Positions 12,078 to 23,490 of a DNA stretch of 64,000 bases are shown here, piece after piece. The translations under genes and the position numbers were made by a program. Where the stretch lies: NCBI GenBank assembly GCA_903813345.2, contig CAIIXF020000006.1, positions 3,598,001 to 3,662,000 of the forward strand, given 5' to 3'. The notes beneath the pieces were generated by a model. That model searched no databases, had not been told where the DNA came from, and saw only the letters and a program-made list of their open reading frames with translations. Each line of letters starts with the position of its first letter. The stretch's first letter is position 1. This DNA comes from Owenia fusiformis. Its lineage: Eukaryota; Annelida; Polychaeta; Sabellida; Oweniidae.

Positions 12078-12601
12078 TACTGTACGCCCGGTATTATTCG
12101 CGAGCTTTAATTTCGCGAATTTTGCGAAAAGACGGTTTCGCGGCTATTAAATTTCGCGAATTTCAAAGTTTGAAATTCATTATTCATTATTCTCGGAATT
12201 CTCAAGCTAAATTACTAGTAGATGTACAGTAATTGCACTTACCTGATGTCATAGTTGGATCAGATTTACAATAACTGGGATCTTTATCATCGGCAAGCTG
12301 CATATCAACTTCTATTATCGCATCGTTAATTTCGGTCTTATTTTAAAACGAAAAAGCAGTTTGAATTCGTATTTTGTATTACTAGTAGTTATTCGAATTT
12401 TGTACTCCCAACATCAAGAATCGTGAGAGTATCAATGTTACATTCTGGGAGCCATTCTGGAGTTGCACAGTACTACTAGTATCAGACTTGCCAACCTAAA
12501 TATTTAATTGGCAATTTCGCGACGATAATTTTTCGCGATTTTAACACCATCGCGAAAAGCGCGAAAGTTAATCGCACGCGAATAATACCGGGCGTACAGT
12601 A
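12078..12601. mobile_element. 524-bp nested TIR element carrying a putative exon
   Basis: A perfect 25-bp inverted repeat, starting TACTGTACGCCCGGTATTAT, bounds 524 bp. Both subterminal regions are rich in TTTCGCGAA motifs. It sits inside the 11803-13327 element and encloses the putative exon at 12243-12336. Confidence 0.85.
12243..12336 (-). CDS. IVNS1ABP: putative N-terminal exon inside a TIR element
   Basis: 31 codons plus one base, open and acidic (TEINDAIIEVDMQLADDK, then DPSYCKSDPTMTS). The donor ATCAG/GTAAGTGC is strong; the acceptor AAAATAAG follows a T-rich tract but is weak. It leaves in phase 1, fitting the 9769-9905 exon, and enters in phase 0, fitting the 21430-21447 exon. It lies wholly within a transposon-like element, so it may be an exonised or captured fragment. 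Confidence 0.45.
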
Positions 12602-13327
12602 TTTTCTGACTTTGTTCAATTTTAAATCTTGCACATTATGGCTTAAAACTAGCATCCTACATTTGTTAGTTGCAAAGTTATTGTGATCCAAAGAGATGTA
12701 CTAAGCTTCCACAGAGGAAAACATTTTCCAGTGAAATCATGAACATACCCCTATATGATCTTGAAATGTCAATATCTTCATAAATCATGGACCAATTCTT
12801 ATGATATATGGCTCAAAACATTGAATATTGGATTTTCTTTTGATTTTTTAAAGATATTTGATGAAGGGGTTATCAGATTCCTGGTCACAGGGGGCAACTT
12901 CCTTCCATAAGAGGCCCCTCTCTAACTGTTGGTATAGGTAACATACCCCTGAACTGTTGAACAGTTAAAAATGCTTCAAAATGATCAATGAAAGTGTGAA
13001 ATGTGTTTTCTGCTTGAATAGTGTCCCTTTTGTCATATGGTAGGGTTTTAAACTTGTATCTCTAACTGAAAGCTGTTTAAGATCATCCAATGTGTTTCAA
13101 CAATTTCCATGAATCACATTTGTAAAATTTTGTACAATATCTAATTTCCAGGCATGTTTGTTAAATGCTTGTAATTTTTTCAAAATTTAAGACTGAGAAT
13201 AAATTATGGCATCAACCAAAATTTTAGACCTTTCTCTACAACATGTAATAATATGAGCCAATTCATGCATTTATTAAGAAAATTGTAGCCTGTTGCAAGG
13301 GTTCACTTTTTTTTGGACCACCCTGTA

Positions 13328-13683
13328 TATTTTCTGGACTGGCGTTGTCATGGGTTCTGCTATTCCAAAATTTACAAGTTAATCCTATTTTTGCTTGGAC
13401 AGACTGATACATCAAAGAAGCTATGTGATATATTAGGTAGATTGATGATGTCAGAGGTTGTACTTTTTCAAAATTAGCAATAGGCCTAAAAATTAATGAA
13501 TATTTTCTTTGAGATCTTTCATGGTATGACGCTTAGGGTCAAGTTTTATGGTAAGATGTAAGCAGGTTTGGGGGGTTTGAGCGAAATCCCCTTGAAATAT
13601 TCTTTCAAATTAATAAAAGTGATTTTTTCTCAAAATAGTCAAATTTGAACTCCCTTTTTTTAATCTTATCCCCTTGGAAAAAG
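13328..13683. other. unremarkable spacer
   Basis: About 350 bp between two mobile elements. No repeat, coding or structural signal was seen. Confidence 0.4.
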
Positions 13684-14064
13684 TACCCTTTGCATTCGTT
13701 TGACTTCACTTCTTAAAAGAGAGCTTCGTCTTCACTCTTTCAAACTAAAATAAACCTGTGAACTCACCGCGCCAATCAGTGTTCGTTGGCCAAATTTGAC
13801 CAACGTTCTATATATGGTCATTCCTTCTGACTTCATCATTGAGCCCGGAATTGACCAATAACATGCGCATATTTAATTAGAACACATTTGGCATATGTTT
13901 CTTCAAGCTCGCTGACTGGTGGAAGAAAGGTCAGCGCATAGGTCAGAAGTGATTTATTACCCAAACTGTCACCTACGGTACCCGTCGTAGGGGCGGGGCT
14001 ACTAAACTGTAATAAGGTCTCTACTAGGCAGAGTGTAGTTTAACTAGACTCTGCACGCAGGGTA
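13684..14064. mobile_element. 381-bp MITE with TACCCT/AGGGTA ends
   Basis: The ends TACCCTTTGCATTCG and GCACGCAGGGTA are shared with the 112-bp element at 21965-22076, which has the same ends but lacks the middle. Flanks TGGAAAAAG and TGGAAAAGC resemble a decayed 9-bp target duplication. Confidence 0.75.
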
Positions 14065-16741
14065 TGGAAAAGCTAGCTACGGGCCTTGATGTAAATAAAG
14101 GGTTGATAGAGGTGTTCCATTACAGGAAGTGGTGACGTGTAAACTTCCATATAAATTCCTATGTTGCTTGCAACATATGCATCTGCTTGCCAAGCCAAAG
14201 GAAAATTCTATTTCGTATATAAGAATTATTTTGGCACTTTCACCTGTTGTTATATAAGATAACATGTAACACTAATGAGATATTATCAAGATCCCAGCAG
14301 GTATTAGAAGTAACATCAGACAAGTACATCAGCAACTTCTGAGAGTCGTGAATCACACAAAACTTAATATGTTTTCTCAAATCATTCTTCATTTCTGTTT
14401 ATTTGACATTTTTTGTTTAGATGTCTGTTCTTTTTAAAATGACTACAAAGAATTGATAGGTTGAACGATTCTGATATATACTGTATCTAGGTTATTTACC
14501 AGGAGGATCCCAAGTGTTTATATAGAGGGCCAATATGATATTTCCTGAAGGAAGGGACCACAAGAACTAAGATGCTCATACAGTATTATGTTTTCAGGGA
14601 TTTTTCAAAAATCAATTATATTTAGTGTCATGAAATATAAACATCTTTGATACTATTGAGAACTTTATATTACATTGTCCTTTTAAATAGCAATACCAGG
14701 GCAATCAATGGATTTGAAATATGTTTATTGTTTTAGTTAGAAGTCAGTATGAGTGTCGACAAGGAGCTCATTATTGATCAAGATATGGCTGTTGACTGAT
14801 ACAAGTATTTATTGTATGCACAAGACATGTATACTATTATCAACATCCAGGAGAATAACCACTTATGGCAGGACATCAGGGGACAATGAAACAGGAACTT
14901 TGGACAATGGACACATTTTATATTGATTTGTGTGGCAAAACTTTAAATATATGGTAGCGGTCGCGGATGCCTATAATGGACTCTTATTATTTCAATGGTT
15001 TTCAATGAATTTAAATGTCTTGTCATTCATACATCTTTTCGAATTAAACTTTAGGCCATATCAGACATGTCAGAACTCTTGATAAAAGATCAACTACTCA
15101 GACGAATATTAAAATCAAAAGTTGATGGGTAAGGCAAATTTCTTATAAATAACTAGCCCTTTGTCAACTTTAAGAAAGTTTCATTGAACATGGAACAATC
15201 AAACACAAAACCTTGAGATATCCCAACTGCTTTTACTCAAGCATGGAAAACAGGAAGTCCCTATGTTAATAAAAACTCTGGACTTCTCTGCTCATGCTCA
15301 ACATATACATCCTGTATTGCATCAGTTAAACAAAGATTTTTTGTTTTGCAGTGCTCTGAATAACACAATTTCAGGATAATGAAACATAAGCCATGGCTTA
15401 GCAGATTACATTTCCCTATATATATTTAGTAATACCTTCATACTGTATGGTATTACAATCATTCTTTATCTGGATTTAATTGGCTTTCCTGATATTTGAT
15501 GGCAATTGGCAGACTTTCAATTTTCAAGCAGACTGTCAGATAAGTCCTGGACCCTGGACGAAATGACTGGTCAGTAAAATTATCTTCATGTTTCAAAATG
15601 TGCAAAAATTCCAATTAAAGCCAAAATCAGACCTATAGGGGGTGATAAAAGTGCAAGAGAAATCAAAAAGGGGGTTTTGACATTAATTCATGAAGTTGGG
15701 GCAAGTTGTTAAAGCTCATTTTTGTCTCAAATGAAATCGTAAATTTAATTTAAAATCAATTTATGGAAAATTTTATGTTCAAACAAATTCTAATTTAATA
15801 GGATAGTTTCTAAATAGCAGAAAAATCAATGAAATCTCGTGCTGCCATCTTTTATTCAGCTTTTAACTCGGGCTAGAGCTCCATTCATTTACATGCTAAA
15901 ATCTTGGAAAAGTGGCTTAATTTTATGATTTATCAAAGTGTGTTTGTTGAATCTGTATAAAACTTGAATGATATACCACATGATGACCCTGTTTATGTAC
16001 ATGTTGTGATTAAACATGCAAATGTTGATTGACATACAAATAATCCACAGATTTAAAGAATTTTAGCATTGCATCTATGGACATTTGGCCCAAGTTTTTT
16101 TCAATTGTTATAGAAAATTATTCAAATTACATAACTGTGTAAATCAAAGCTATAATAGGAGAAAACATTTCACTGAATTCAAATATGCCATTTAAAAGAA
16201 GGTAATGTAAGTCATTGGAGGTCTAATATGCAAGTCTCTTAAAATCTCACGAAAAACGAGATTTAGCGAGATTTCAAAAGCTATATGGAAACTATACTAT
16301 TACAAGAGAACTTTCGAAAATTACTACGATGTGGATTTGTTCCCGATTTGTACCCATCAAACGCAACAATCCGCCCGTGCATTTCACAATAAATGATCGT
16401 TCATACACTACATTAAACATACAGGTATGTTCTCCACTTTTGTTGAACAGATACCAACCAATAGTAAAACCATGTCCCTCACGGCTCATTTTTGTCAAAA
16501 CTTTCAGGCAATTTGCGAAAACATCATAAAATGGAGTGAATTATCATTGGCTTTAAATTTTGTGGGTAAATGGGTCATTTCAAAAGCTGTTTCTCTGTTG
16601 GATATATGTTAATCATAAGTGAACTTTTCATTCATAAATTAATTGTAGCGTGTAGTGGACTTTCCGCGAAGAATCTTATGACCATTTAATAAATATGCTA
16701 CAGGTGCATGTGTGCACCTAACCCAAACTACCAAAGTATAC
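14065..16741. other. 2.7 kb without recognisable genes
   Basis: AT-rich noncoding sequence, inside the first long intron if the exon at 21430-21447 is right. No long ORF, tandem repeat or inverted repeat was evident by eye. Confidence 0.4.
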
Positions 16742-17381
16742 TTAAGGCGACGCTATATTAAATAAAAAGTACAAAAAATGACTGCCATATTTTTTTGATA
16801 AAGACTCATGTTTTTAAAATCTGTTTACCTTGTATATGAATTGTGTATCTTGACTAATGAAACATGTCAAAGTTAACATCACACATAAACGCATTTTTCC
16901 AAACTATGAATTGGAGGTGCATGGATCCCCAAAGCTAGCATGAAGAGTGCGAAGTGAGAAGTAGTTCCGGCAAACAAAATGTGGACATGAAATATTTGGA
17001 ATTTACAATGGTTTGAGGTTTATTATACTCTAACAATGCAAGAAGTGCACATTTTCATGCTCCTTCGTTGTTCCTGGGAAAGGTAAGATGATTTGTGGAA
17101 ATTTTAGACTCTTGCAAATGTGTGACTGTTGCAAGGCTACTCCTTGAAACTTTCAAAAATTAGCCTCACTTCGCACTCTTCATGCTAGCTTTGGGGATCC
17201 ATGCACCTCCAATTCATAGTTTGGAAAAATGCGTTTAAGTGTGATGTTAACTTTGACATGTTTCATTAGTCAAGATACACAATTCATATACAAGGTAAAC
17301 AGATTTTAAAAACATGTGTCTTTATCAAAAAAATATGGCAGTCATTTTTTGTACTTATTATTTAATATAGCGTCGCCTTAA
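16742..17381. mobile_element. 632-bp foldback MITE with TTAA duplication
   Basis: Two inverted arms of 213 bp (16746-16958 and 17165-17377) are near-identical. They begin GGCGACGCTATATTAAATAA and surround a spacer of about 206 bp. TTAA lies at both outer edges, the target site of piggyBac-type transposition. No coding capacity; transcripts would fold into a long hairpin. Confidence 0.9.
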
Positions 17382-17532
17382 GAAGACGGATAACCCTCCT
17401 TCTGCCAAGAAATCCTGATTTGCTGGGCACCTATCAAGTTTTTATTAACTGGATAATCTTTGCCAACATCAACCACGTGTATTATACTCATATATTGCTC
17501 ACATGTTGAATCATAGATTATAAATGTGAAAG

Positions 17533-17773
17533 TACAGTTGGGGACAAAAATAAATGACAGGTCGATTTTCGATCACCATTTCCTAATTATGGTGGTCTGA
17601 AAGCCCATAATTTCCAATATTGTCTAGATATATATCCCTTAAAATTTGTATATTTTACATTTTGTATAATCTCATCCACTGATGTATGGCCTCTTGTAAA
17701 TTCTCTTATTTTTAACATGGGAAATCCTCACTTCAGCAAATCCACCTGTCATTTATTTATGTCCCCAACTGTA
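17533..17773. mobile_element. 241-bp mariner-type MITE, copy 1
   Basis: Terminal inverted repeats start TACAGTTGGGGACAAAAATA and end with the mirror image, including a TA at each end. Nearly identical to the reverse complement of 17832-18072 and related to 60619-60858. Confidence 0.9.
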
Positions 17774-17831
17774 TGGTGATTAGTCTATACTCAATAGGAC
17801 ACCAATAGATCTAAGATAGTTGAAACCCTAA

Positions 17832-18072
17832 TACAGTTGGGGACATAAATAAATGACAGGTGGATTTGCTGAAGTGAGGATTTTCCATGTTAAAAATAAG
17901 AGAATTTACAAGAGGCCATACATCAGTGGATGAGATTATACAAAATGTAAAATATACAAATTTTAAGGGATATATATCTAGACAATATTGGAAATTATGG
18001 GCTTTCAGACCACCATAATTAGGAAATGGTGATCGAAAATCGACCTGTCATTTATTTTTGTCCCCAACTGTA
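17832..18072. mobile_element. 241-bp mariner-type MITE, copy 2 (inverted)
   Basis: Reverse-complement copy of 17533-17773, 58 bp away. Together they form a 540-bp near-perfect inverted repeat that would fold into a long duplex if transcribed. Confidence 0.9.
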
Positions 18073-18793
18073 TGTGAAAGTGCAGTATCGCAGAGTTGCA
18101 ATATTGCTGCAAAATCTGTAATTCATGTGAAATTATGGCAAACTAGGCCTACTAGACTCTACTACATCATCAGAGTCTGAGCTTCATCTGTTTATTTGTT
18201 GTTGTTCAGTCATTCTCTGACTCACTTTTCATGTTGTAGTCAAATTCTTCAGTTTTACTAGAGACTTAGTACTGATCAATCAATGTCTTTACATCTAGAA
18301 TTTTCCCGTTTTTCTAAGGTAAAGATCTGGCAGACTGCCACAAACAGGAACCTTGTTCAAGGCTAAATCAGGAGCCATTTTGTCTCTCCTATTTTTTGTG
18401 GTCAATGGCATGGCGGTTCAATTTTACGCTTTTATCAGAGTTAAATACACAATTAATGAAATTTCTATACTCGACAATATTACTTTCAAATTAATATTTC
18501 TAATTCTATGAAGTAATGACAATACATACCCTAAACAGTGAAGAACGTGTTATTTTAAGATACATCTCCTACAGGATCTGATTTCTGGCGGATTTCTGTT
18601 GTTGAGTGCGGCAAATCAGTGACGTCAGAGTCTGAATTTCCAACCAATCACTGTTCAACATTTCAGGTCCATTATTCTAGGGAGGGTTTAGAGACAGGTA
18701 GGCCTGTTACCCGCGCGGTGCATACACAATGTTTTTTGTGATCTGTCCACGACGCATACAACAATGTCGTCCAGGGGTAGTATAGCTATTATC
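18073..18793. other. unremarkable noncoding stretch
   Basis: AT-rich sequence between two repeat blocks. No gene or repeat recognised. Confidence 0.4.
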
Positions 18794-19301
18794 CAGGGGC
18801 GGATCTGGGAACCAACAAGGGGGGGGGGGGGCAAATTTCAGGTCAGAGAAAAAAATTTTGGTCCCCCAAAACCGAAACGTGGGCCCAAATTTCAAAATTT
18901 TGAAGCCCATTTTCTTCATAATTTGGCCTGAGATTAAAAATAATGCCTTACAAAGCCCACTAATGACCAAAGGAGCCCACATTTTGGGGCCTTAAGGCCT
19001 TTTTTTGCCCAAATTTTTTTTTCTTGGCCCCCCCCCACATCCGCCAGTGTTATCTATCGGAAAATTTTGGGCCCCTAAAACCCATAAGTTGGCCCAAATT
19101 TTGAAATTTTGAGGCCCATTTCCTTCAAAATTTGACCTGATTCTTAAAAATAAGGCCTTTGAAGGCCCAATAATGACATAAAATGCCCACTTTATTGGGC
19201 CTAAAGGCTATTTATGGCCGAATTTTTGCTGGGCCCACCCAGGCGAGGGGGGGGGGCAGCCCAGCCCCCCCCCCATCCCCCCTCCCCCCAGATCCGCCAG
19301 T
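18794..19301. mobile_element. G/C-run element with GGCGGATC ends, probably two partial copies
   Basis: Starts CAGGGGCGGATCTGG followed by a G run. Ends CCCCCCAGATCCGCCAG after a C run, with an internal ATCCGCCAGTG end near 19032. The two halves share paragraphs such as AAAATTTTGGGCCC and GAGGCCCATTT. A similar end (CCTGGATCCGCCAGTG) lies near 22865. This looks like a non-autonomous DNA transposon family; boundaries are approximate. Confidence 0.65.
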
Positions 19302-20325
19302 TATTGTTATAATGGTAGCATAGCTTTTATCTAGGCCTCGTGATTTATGATCACTAGTATCACTGTGGTGAGGAGCCCATCTAGCAAAGTTTCCAGTTGC
19401 TTCAACTTCGTTTTAAAACCATGGAAGCGAACATTGTAAAAGTGGTCAACAAAAATATTGACCTAGACAACTCTTACCATGGACTTTAATTCTAATCATG
19501 ATTATCGCTACTCTTACCTATGGCAGATAGTACTTTAATCTTACACTAAGGCACGCGAGTCAAATGGCACGTGTGCGGCCAGAGTCGGACATATAAGCTA
19601 ATAAAACAAGTGCGACCGGTGCTCACCTCTAGCTGGGGCTAACCTTAATGAAGGTGATAACGAAAATCTTTTAGAGCCGAAAATTTTTTTGGGGAAACAA
19701 TTTTGTAGAGCCACAATTAAACTAGTTGGCCATTATGGGCATTACTTGAATTTTTTGGGCATTATTTTTTACTCGAGGCCAAATAATCAAAAATGGACCT
19801 TCAATTTTCAAAAGTTGGGCCAATCTTTGGTTTAAGTTGCCCAACATTTTTACGCGCAAACGCTGAACTCTTAATTCGGAGTTGAAATTTGCCTCCCCAT
19901 TGATAGCTTCTGGATCCCCCAGTGCCAGTACTGATGACCTTGATAGGACATCGTGGTATAGAGAAATCGCGGAGAGGGACACGCAGTCCTGTCGCTATGC
20001 AATTGGAATCTGACATAACCCACATCTTCTCGCGTGAGAATCTCAAGCAAAAGCAAACATTAAAATACTACATCAATCATCTAAAATTTATTCATAGACA
20101 CCATATAGGTACTGACTTGACTGCCCTCTATAAATCGTCCTAAAACCCACGTCAAACCGGCTACAGTTGAAATCAAATGAACGTTACTGTTGGGCGGCTT
20201 AGGCCCCAAGGGACAAATGAAATGAGGTCATACTTTCGTTAGACCATAGGCTGTAGCTATAAACATTGTTCTCGTATCAGAATGTTCTCGTATCTTATTT
20301 TAATATGTGTTAGACGCTCCCGGTA
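19302..20325. other. noncoding stretch with no firm feature
   Basis: Contains several small overlapping frames with no family resemblance. A minus-strand donor-like CTAGAG/GTGAGC near 19625 is the only splice-like signal. Confidence 0.35.
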
Positions 20326-21484
20326 GGGGGTTACGGCAACGGCCGAATTCGCAACTAAGATGGCGGACGGTACTACCATAGTATAGTAATTGTCTCGGAT
20401 TTCGATATTTTTAGTTTTCATCTAACTAAAACTACTTCATAGTTGACGTTATGCTTTGGCATTTGAACCAAATTAGGCTTAAACTGTTAAATATGACATG
20501 GTAACTCTGGAGTATGATCATGGGCGCCACATCGGTTAAAGGGTTCCGATTAGCATCCCGTATAAAAACAATATGGCGGCTCCAGGCGAATCAACTGGAT
20601 CAGTCCATTTTTAAGAAATTAGGGGAGTTCTGTAAAATCCAGTTTATTGAAATTGTCTTTGAGATAAAGTAATCCGTTTATAATGATTTTGAAAACGTTA
20701 TCCAAAGAGTGATTGCGTTCAAAGAATACATGTACAACAGCCAATATAAATCCTTGTATTAGAAACCGGGTTGTCTTGCTTTGTTTCATTTGTAGGATAT
20801 TTCATATGTCAAGCTGTGTGCTATTACGTTATGGGGAAATTTAGATGCCAATTTTTCCTTATTATACACAAATAGAAGATCCTGAAACTTCACCCATAAA
20901 TGTGGAATTGATTTGTCAAAATAAAAATCACCCTTTTATAAATGTGTGACGATCTATAATATACTTATGCTATATAACAGTTAGAGGTCTTGACACAACG
21001 ACCCCGAACCTGTGAACCCTTGAGTATTATTCCGGGATCGGGCCTTTCATACTAAACGGTGAGCAACACCAGAAACGAGCGTTCGATTTGCTAAACGATA
21101 TGCGTCACCCTTTAAACGATATCGTTCATCGCCTAAAGGGAACACGTAACTGGAAATGTATGATACGGTAACGGTTTTGTTAGTTTTCAATATGAAGTAG
21201 CGGTATAACTGGACATCTTAGCTTTCCATTATAAAGTCTCATCCAGGGTCTCATAACGTTACGGCATATCAGTTATCTCAGTCATATGTTCTAGTTACCT
21301 TCCCATATCGTTCAATTATACCGGCAACTGTGGCGCCCGCACATGGTATATGAACAAATTATCATCTCTGGAGTTTTCAGTATATACATGTATAAGCCTG
21401 ATGTAGTTCAAATATCAAAGCTCACTTACCGTCCGCGGATCCGCCATCTTAGATGCGTTACAGCCGTTACCTTAGTGAATATTA
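20326..21484. mobile_element. possible 1.2-kb element with inverted ends containing AAGATGGCGGA
   Basis: The left end (GGTTACGGCAACGGC, later CTAAGATGGCGGACGGTA) and the reverse complement of the right end (GGTAACGGC, later CTAAGATGGCGGAT and GGACGGTAAG) match imperfectly over about 45 bp. Either these are terminal repeats of a decayed element, or two inverted copies of a YY1-like promoter motif. The putative first exon lies in the right end. Confidence 0.4.
21430..21447 (-). CDS. IVNS1ABP: putative first coding exon (MADPRT) of the IVNS1ABP-like gene
   Basis: The minus strand reads AAGATGGCGGATCCGCGGAC, then G/GTAAGTGAG. This gives a start codon in a YY1-type context, six codons and a consensus donor in phase 0. 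That phase fits the exon at 12243-12336. It implies a 9-kb first intron. Evidence is splice grammar only, and the sequence may belong to a repeat end. Confidence 0.35.
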
Positions 21485-21589
21485 TTTGATAGCTGGTATT
21501 TTAAGTTGTGTAATGACCCGAGGACGTACCCTCAGGGGAATGACTAACTATAACGAGCAAGGTGTAACAAACCAGATACAGACATGAAA

Positions 21590-21665
21590 GGGAGTGTGCC
21601 CCGTGTGGGAATCGAACCTAGGACCCTTGCTCTATCGGTCAAATGATTTATATGCAGATTGCAGT
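21590..21665 (-). repeat. tRNA-derived SINE head or tRNA relic
   Basis: The minus strand contains TAGGTTCGATTCCCACAC, a good pol III B box with tRNA T-arm-like flanks, preceded by AGAGCAAGGGTCC. A proper A box and acceptor stem are not evident, so this is not an intact tRNA. Confidence 0.45.
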
Positions 21666-21964
21666 GGGTCATGGGATAACTAATTTTTGAAAACTGACAC
21701 TAGACAATGCGAGTTGTGTCCTCTTCCATTTTTACAACTGAAAATAAAAATGATTATGTTGTCCGATGGGACGCCGCCAGGATCTAAACAGATAAGTTGG
21801 GAAAAGTGCAAGGAGAATATTATATCTGGTATACATTTCTGTAAAATCTTGGTGAACTATATGGCCTCGCCTCTTTCACGTCTATGAATGCCGTTTACAC
21901 CTAAATAGTTGGAGACATCAATGTGCATCCAGTCAAAAATTCCATCAGAGCCATGATGGTACCT

Positions 21965-22076
21965 TACCCTTTGCATTCGTTTGACTTCACTTCTTAAAAG
22001 AGGGCGGGGCTACTAAACTGTAATATGGTCTCTACTAGGCAGAGTGTAGTTTGAACTAGACTCTGCACGCAGGGTA
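21965..22076. mobile_element. 112-bp deletion derivative of the TACCCT MITE
   Basis: Shares the first ~35 bp and the last ~75 bp of the 13684-14064 element but lacks about 270 bp between. Flanked by a perfect 9-bp direct repeat ATGGTACCT, a clear target-site duplication of MuDR-like length. Confidence 0.85.
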
Positions 22077-23016
22077 ATGGTACCTGTACATGCTGCATAG
22101 TTGTTTTCCTTCTGCAAGACGTTAGTTTTGTCTTCTTTGATTTTGAGTGACTTAAACATTGCACTGTAGGCATGAGGCAGGCGAGGCCAAAATTTGCCTC
22201 GCCAAATTTTAGGTTCTGCAGCATGGCTACCCTTGGATTTGGCTTTTTATGGCCTTTTTAATATGTTTCAAGCAGGAATTTAAAGTTATCAATTTTGAGT
22301 AACCAAAATTAAGCTGAAAACAATGGATCACATGAGTTTCCCCTATGGGAAAATAACATGGGAAATATTGTTTTCCACTTTATTCCACTTGAAACATATT
22401 TTCATTTTTAAGGTTAACTGTGTTTACAAATGCAACATTGATTCATAATACATTGGAAAAACACGAGTGGAAAGGGATCAAAATCAGGAAAACATTTTTG
22501 AAAAAATTAAAAATGTTGGCCAGGGGTCTTTGCACCTTCCCTGTCTCGAAATCCAAATCATTTGATCGTCTTTATTTATCGCATCCTACGACCCCTTTAG
22601 ATTGTGACAATCTAAAGTGGTCGGTAGGATACGATAACGTCTTTATAAGTAATTTTCCTTTAGATAATGCATCGGCAATGCGATCCATTGTTTTCAGCTT
22701 AATTTTGATCACTCAGAATTGATATCTTAAATTCCTCCTTGAAACATATTGAAAAGGCCCTAAAAGCCAAATTAAGCCCAAAGAGGACCATTTTTGAGGC
22801 CTTGGTTACTTCACTTTGGGGTCCAAAAAAATTGAGGGCCCAGAAAAAGGGTACATGCCCCCCCCCTGGATCCGCCAGTGAACTGGGCTCTCTATTTTGA
22901 AAAAGGACCTATCCAAAAAGTTCCATCAGTAAACCACACGCACTAATAATTCAATGAAAACGGTAAATTGAAACAACCACATAACCATGGTTGACCGGGG
23001 AAATCAATCCAGAGTT
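22077..23016. other. intergenic, repeat-derived in part
   Basis: Contains a TE-like end (CCCCCCTGGATCCGCCAGTG near 22862). It also has paired blocks around ATAATGTTTCAAG and the inverted motif TTTAGATTGTGACAATCTAAA (about 22598). No gene seen. Confidence 0.4.
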
Positions 23017-23490
23017 GATTGATTGATTGATTGATTCTTGATTGAATTGGGAGCAGGTGCCCTGGATGACCTACTTTGACGAACTGCCATTTATCCATAT
23101 AAGGAAATTGCTATGACGACAAGTAAAGATAACCAATAGAAATTAGTCGGCTTTTTAACACGTGGTTTGTATCGGCCAATCAAAAGTCGACAATTTGAAC
23201 GTATTGGATTTCTTTGTCCAAGAAGAGGCTCAACTGAATTTTACTACACGAAAATTTTTTTTTACTATGCTGAATTTCTTCGATATTTAACTAAATTTAC
23301 ACTTCAAAACTGCTTGTATCACAACCTGGAAAATGTAACCAATACAATAGTGTAAAATGATTTTGGATTGATACTTGGAATTGAGTGAAATATCGAGAAA
23401 AGTTGCAGCAAAATTCAAAATTCCAAGACGGAAGTTGTGGTTTTAACAAATCAGGTCAAGCCATTTAAATTTGAATTTTACAAAATAAAC

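Larger units (their letters stand above)
11803..13327. mobile_element. 1.5-kb TIR element, Tc1/mariner-like termini
   Basis: Terminal inverted repeats of about 29 bp begin TACAGGGTGGTCCAAAAAAA and end in the mirror image at 13327. They are flanked by TA, as for Tc1/mariner insertions. A second inverted block follows (Tc1-like TTGTAGAGGAAGGTCTAAAA against TTTTAGACCTTTCTCTACAA), so homology extends more than 100 bp inward. No transposase frame survives. It is interrupted by the nested element at 12078-12601. Confidence 0.8.
21485..23490. promoter_or_regulatory. space between the divergent IVNS1ABP-like and FOXN genes
   Basis: Roughly 2 kb between the putative minus-strand first exon and the FOXN start codon. 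It holds a tRNA-like SINE head, a short MITE, repeat-derived G/C-run ends, a TTGA microsatellite (about 23017-23040), and CCAAT boxes near 23131 and 23175 on the FOXN side. Promoter function is inferred from position only. Confidence 0.4.

Noticed and set aside
21590-21665. A functional tRNA gene
   Set aside because: The T-arm/B box is good, but no acceptor stem or anticodon arm can be drawn; kept only as a SINE or relic.
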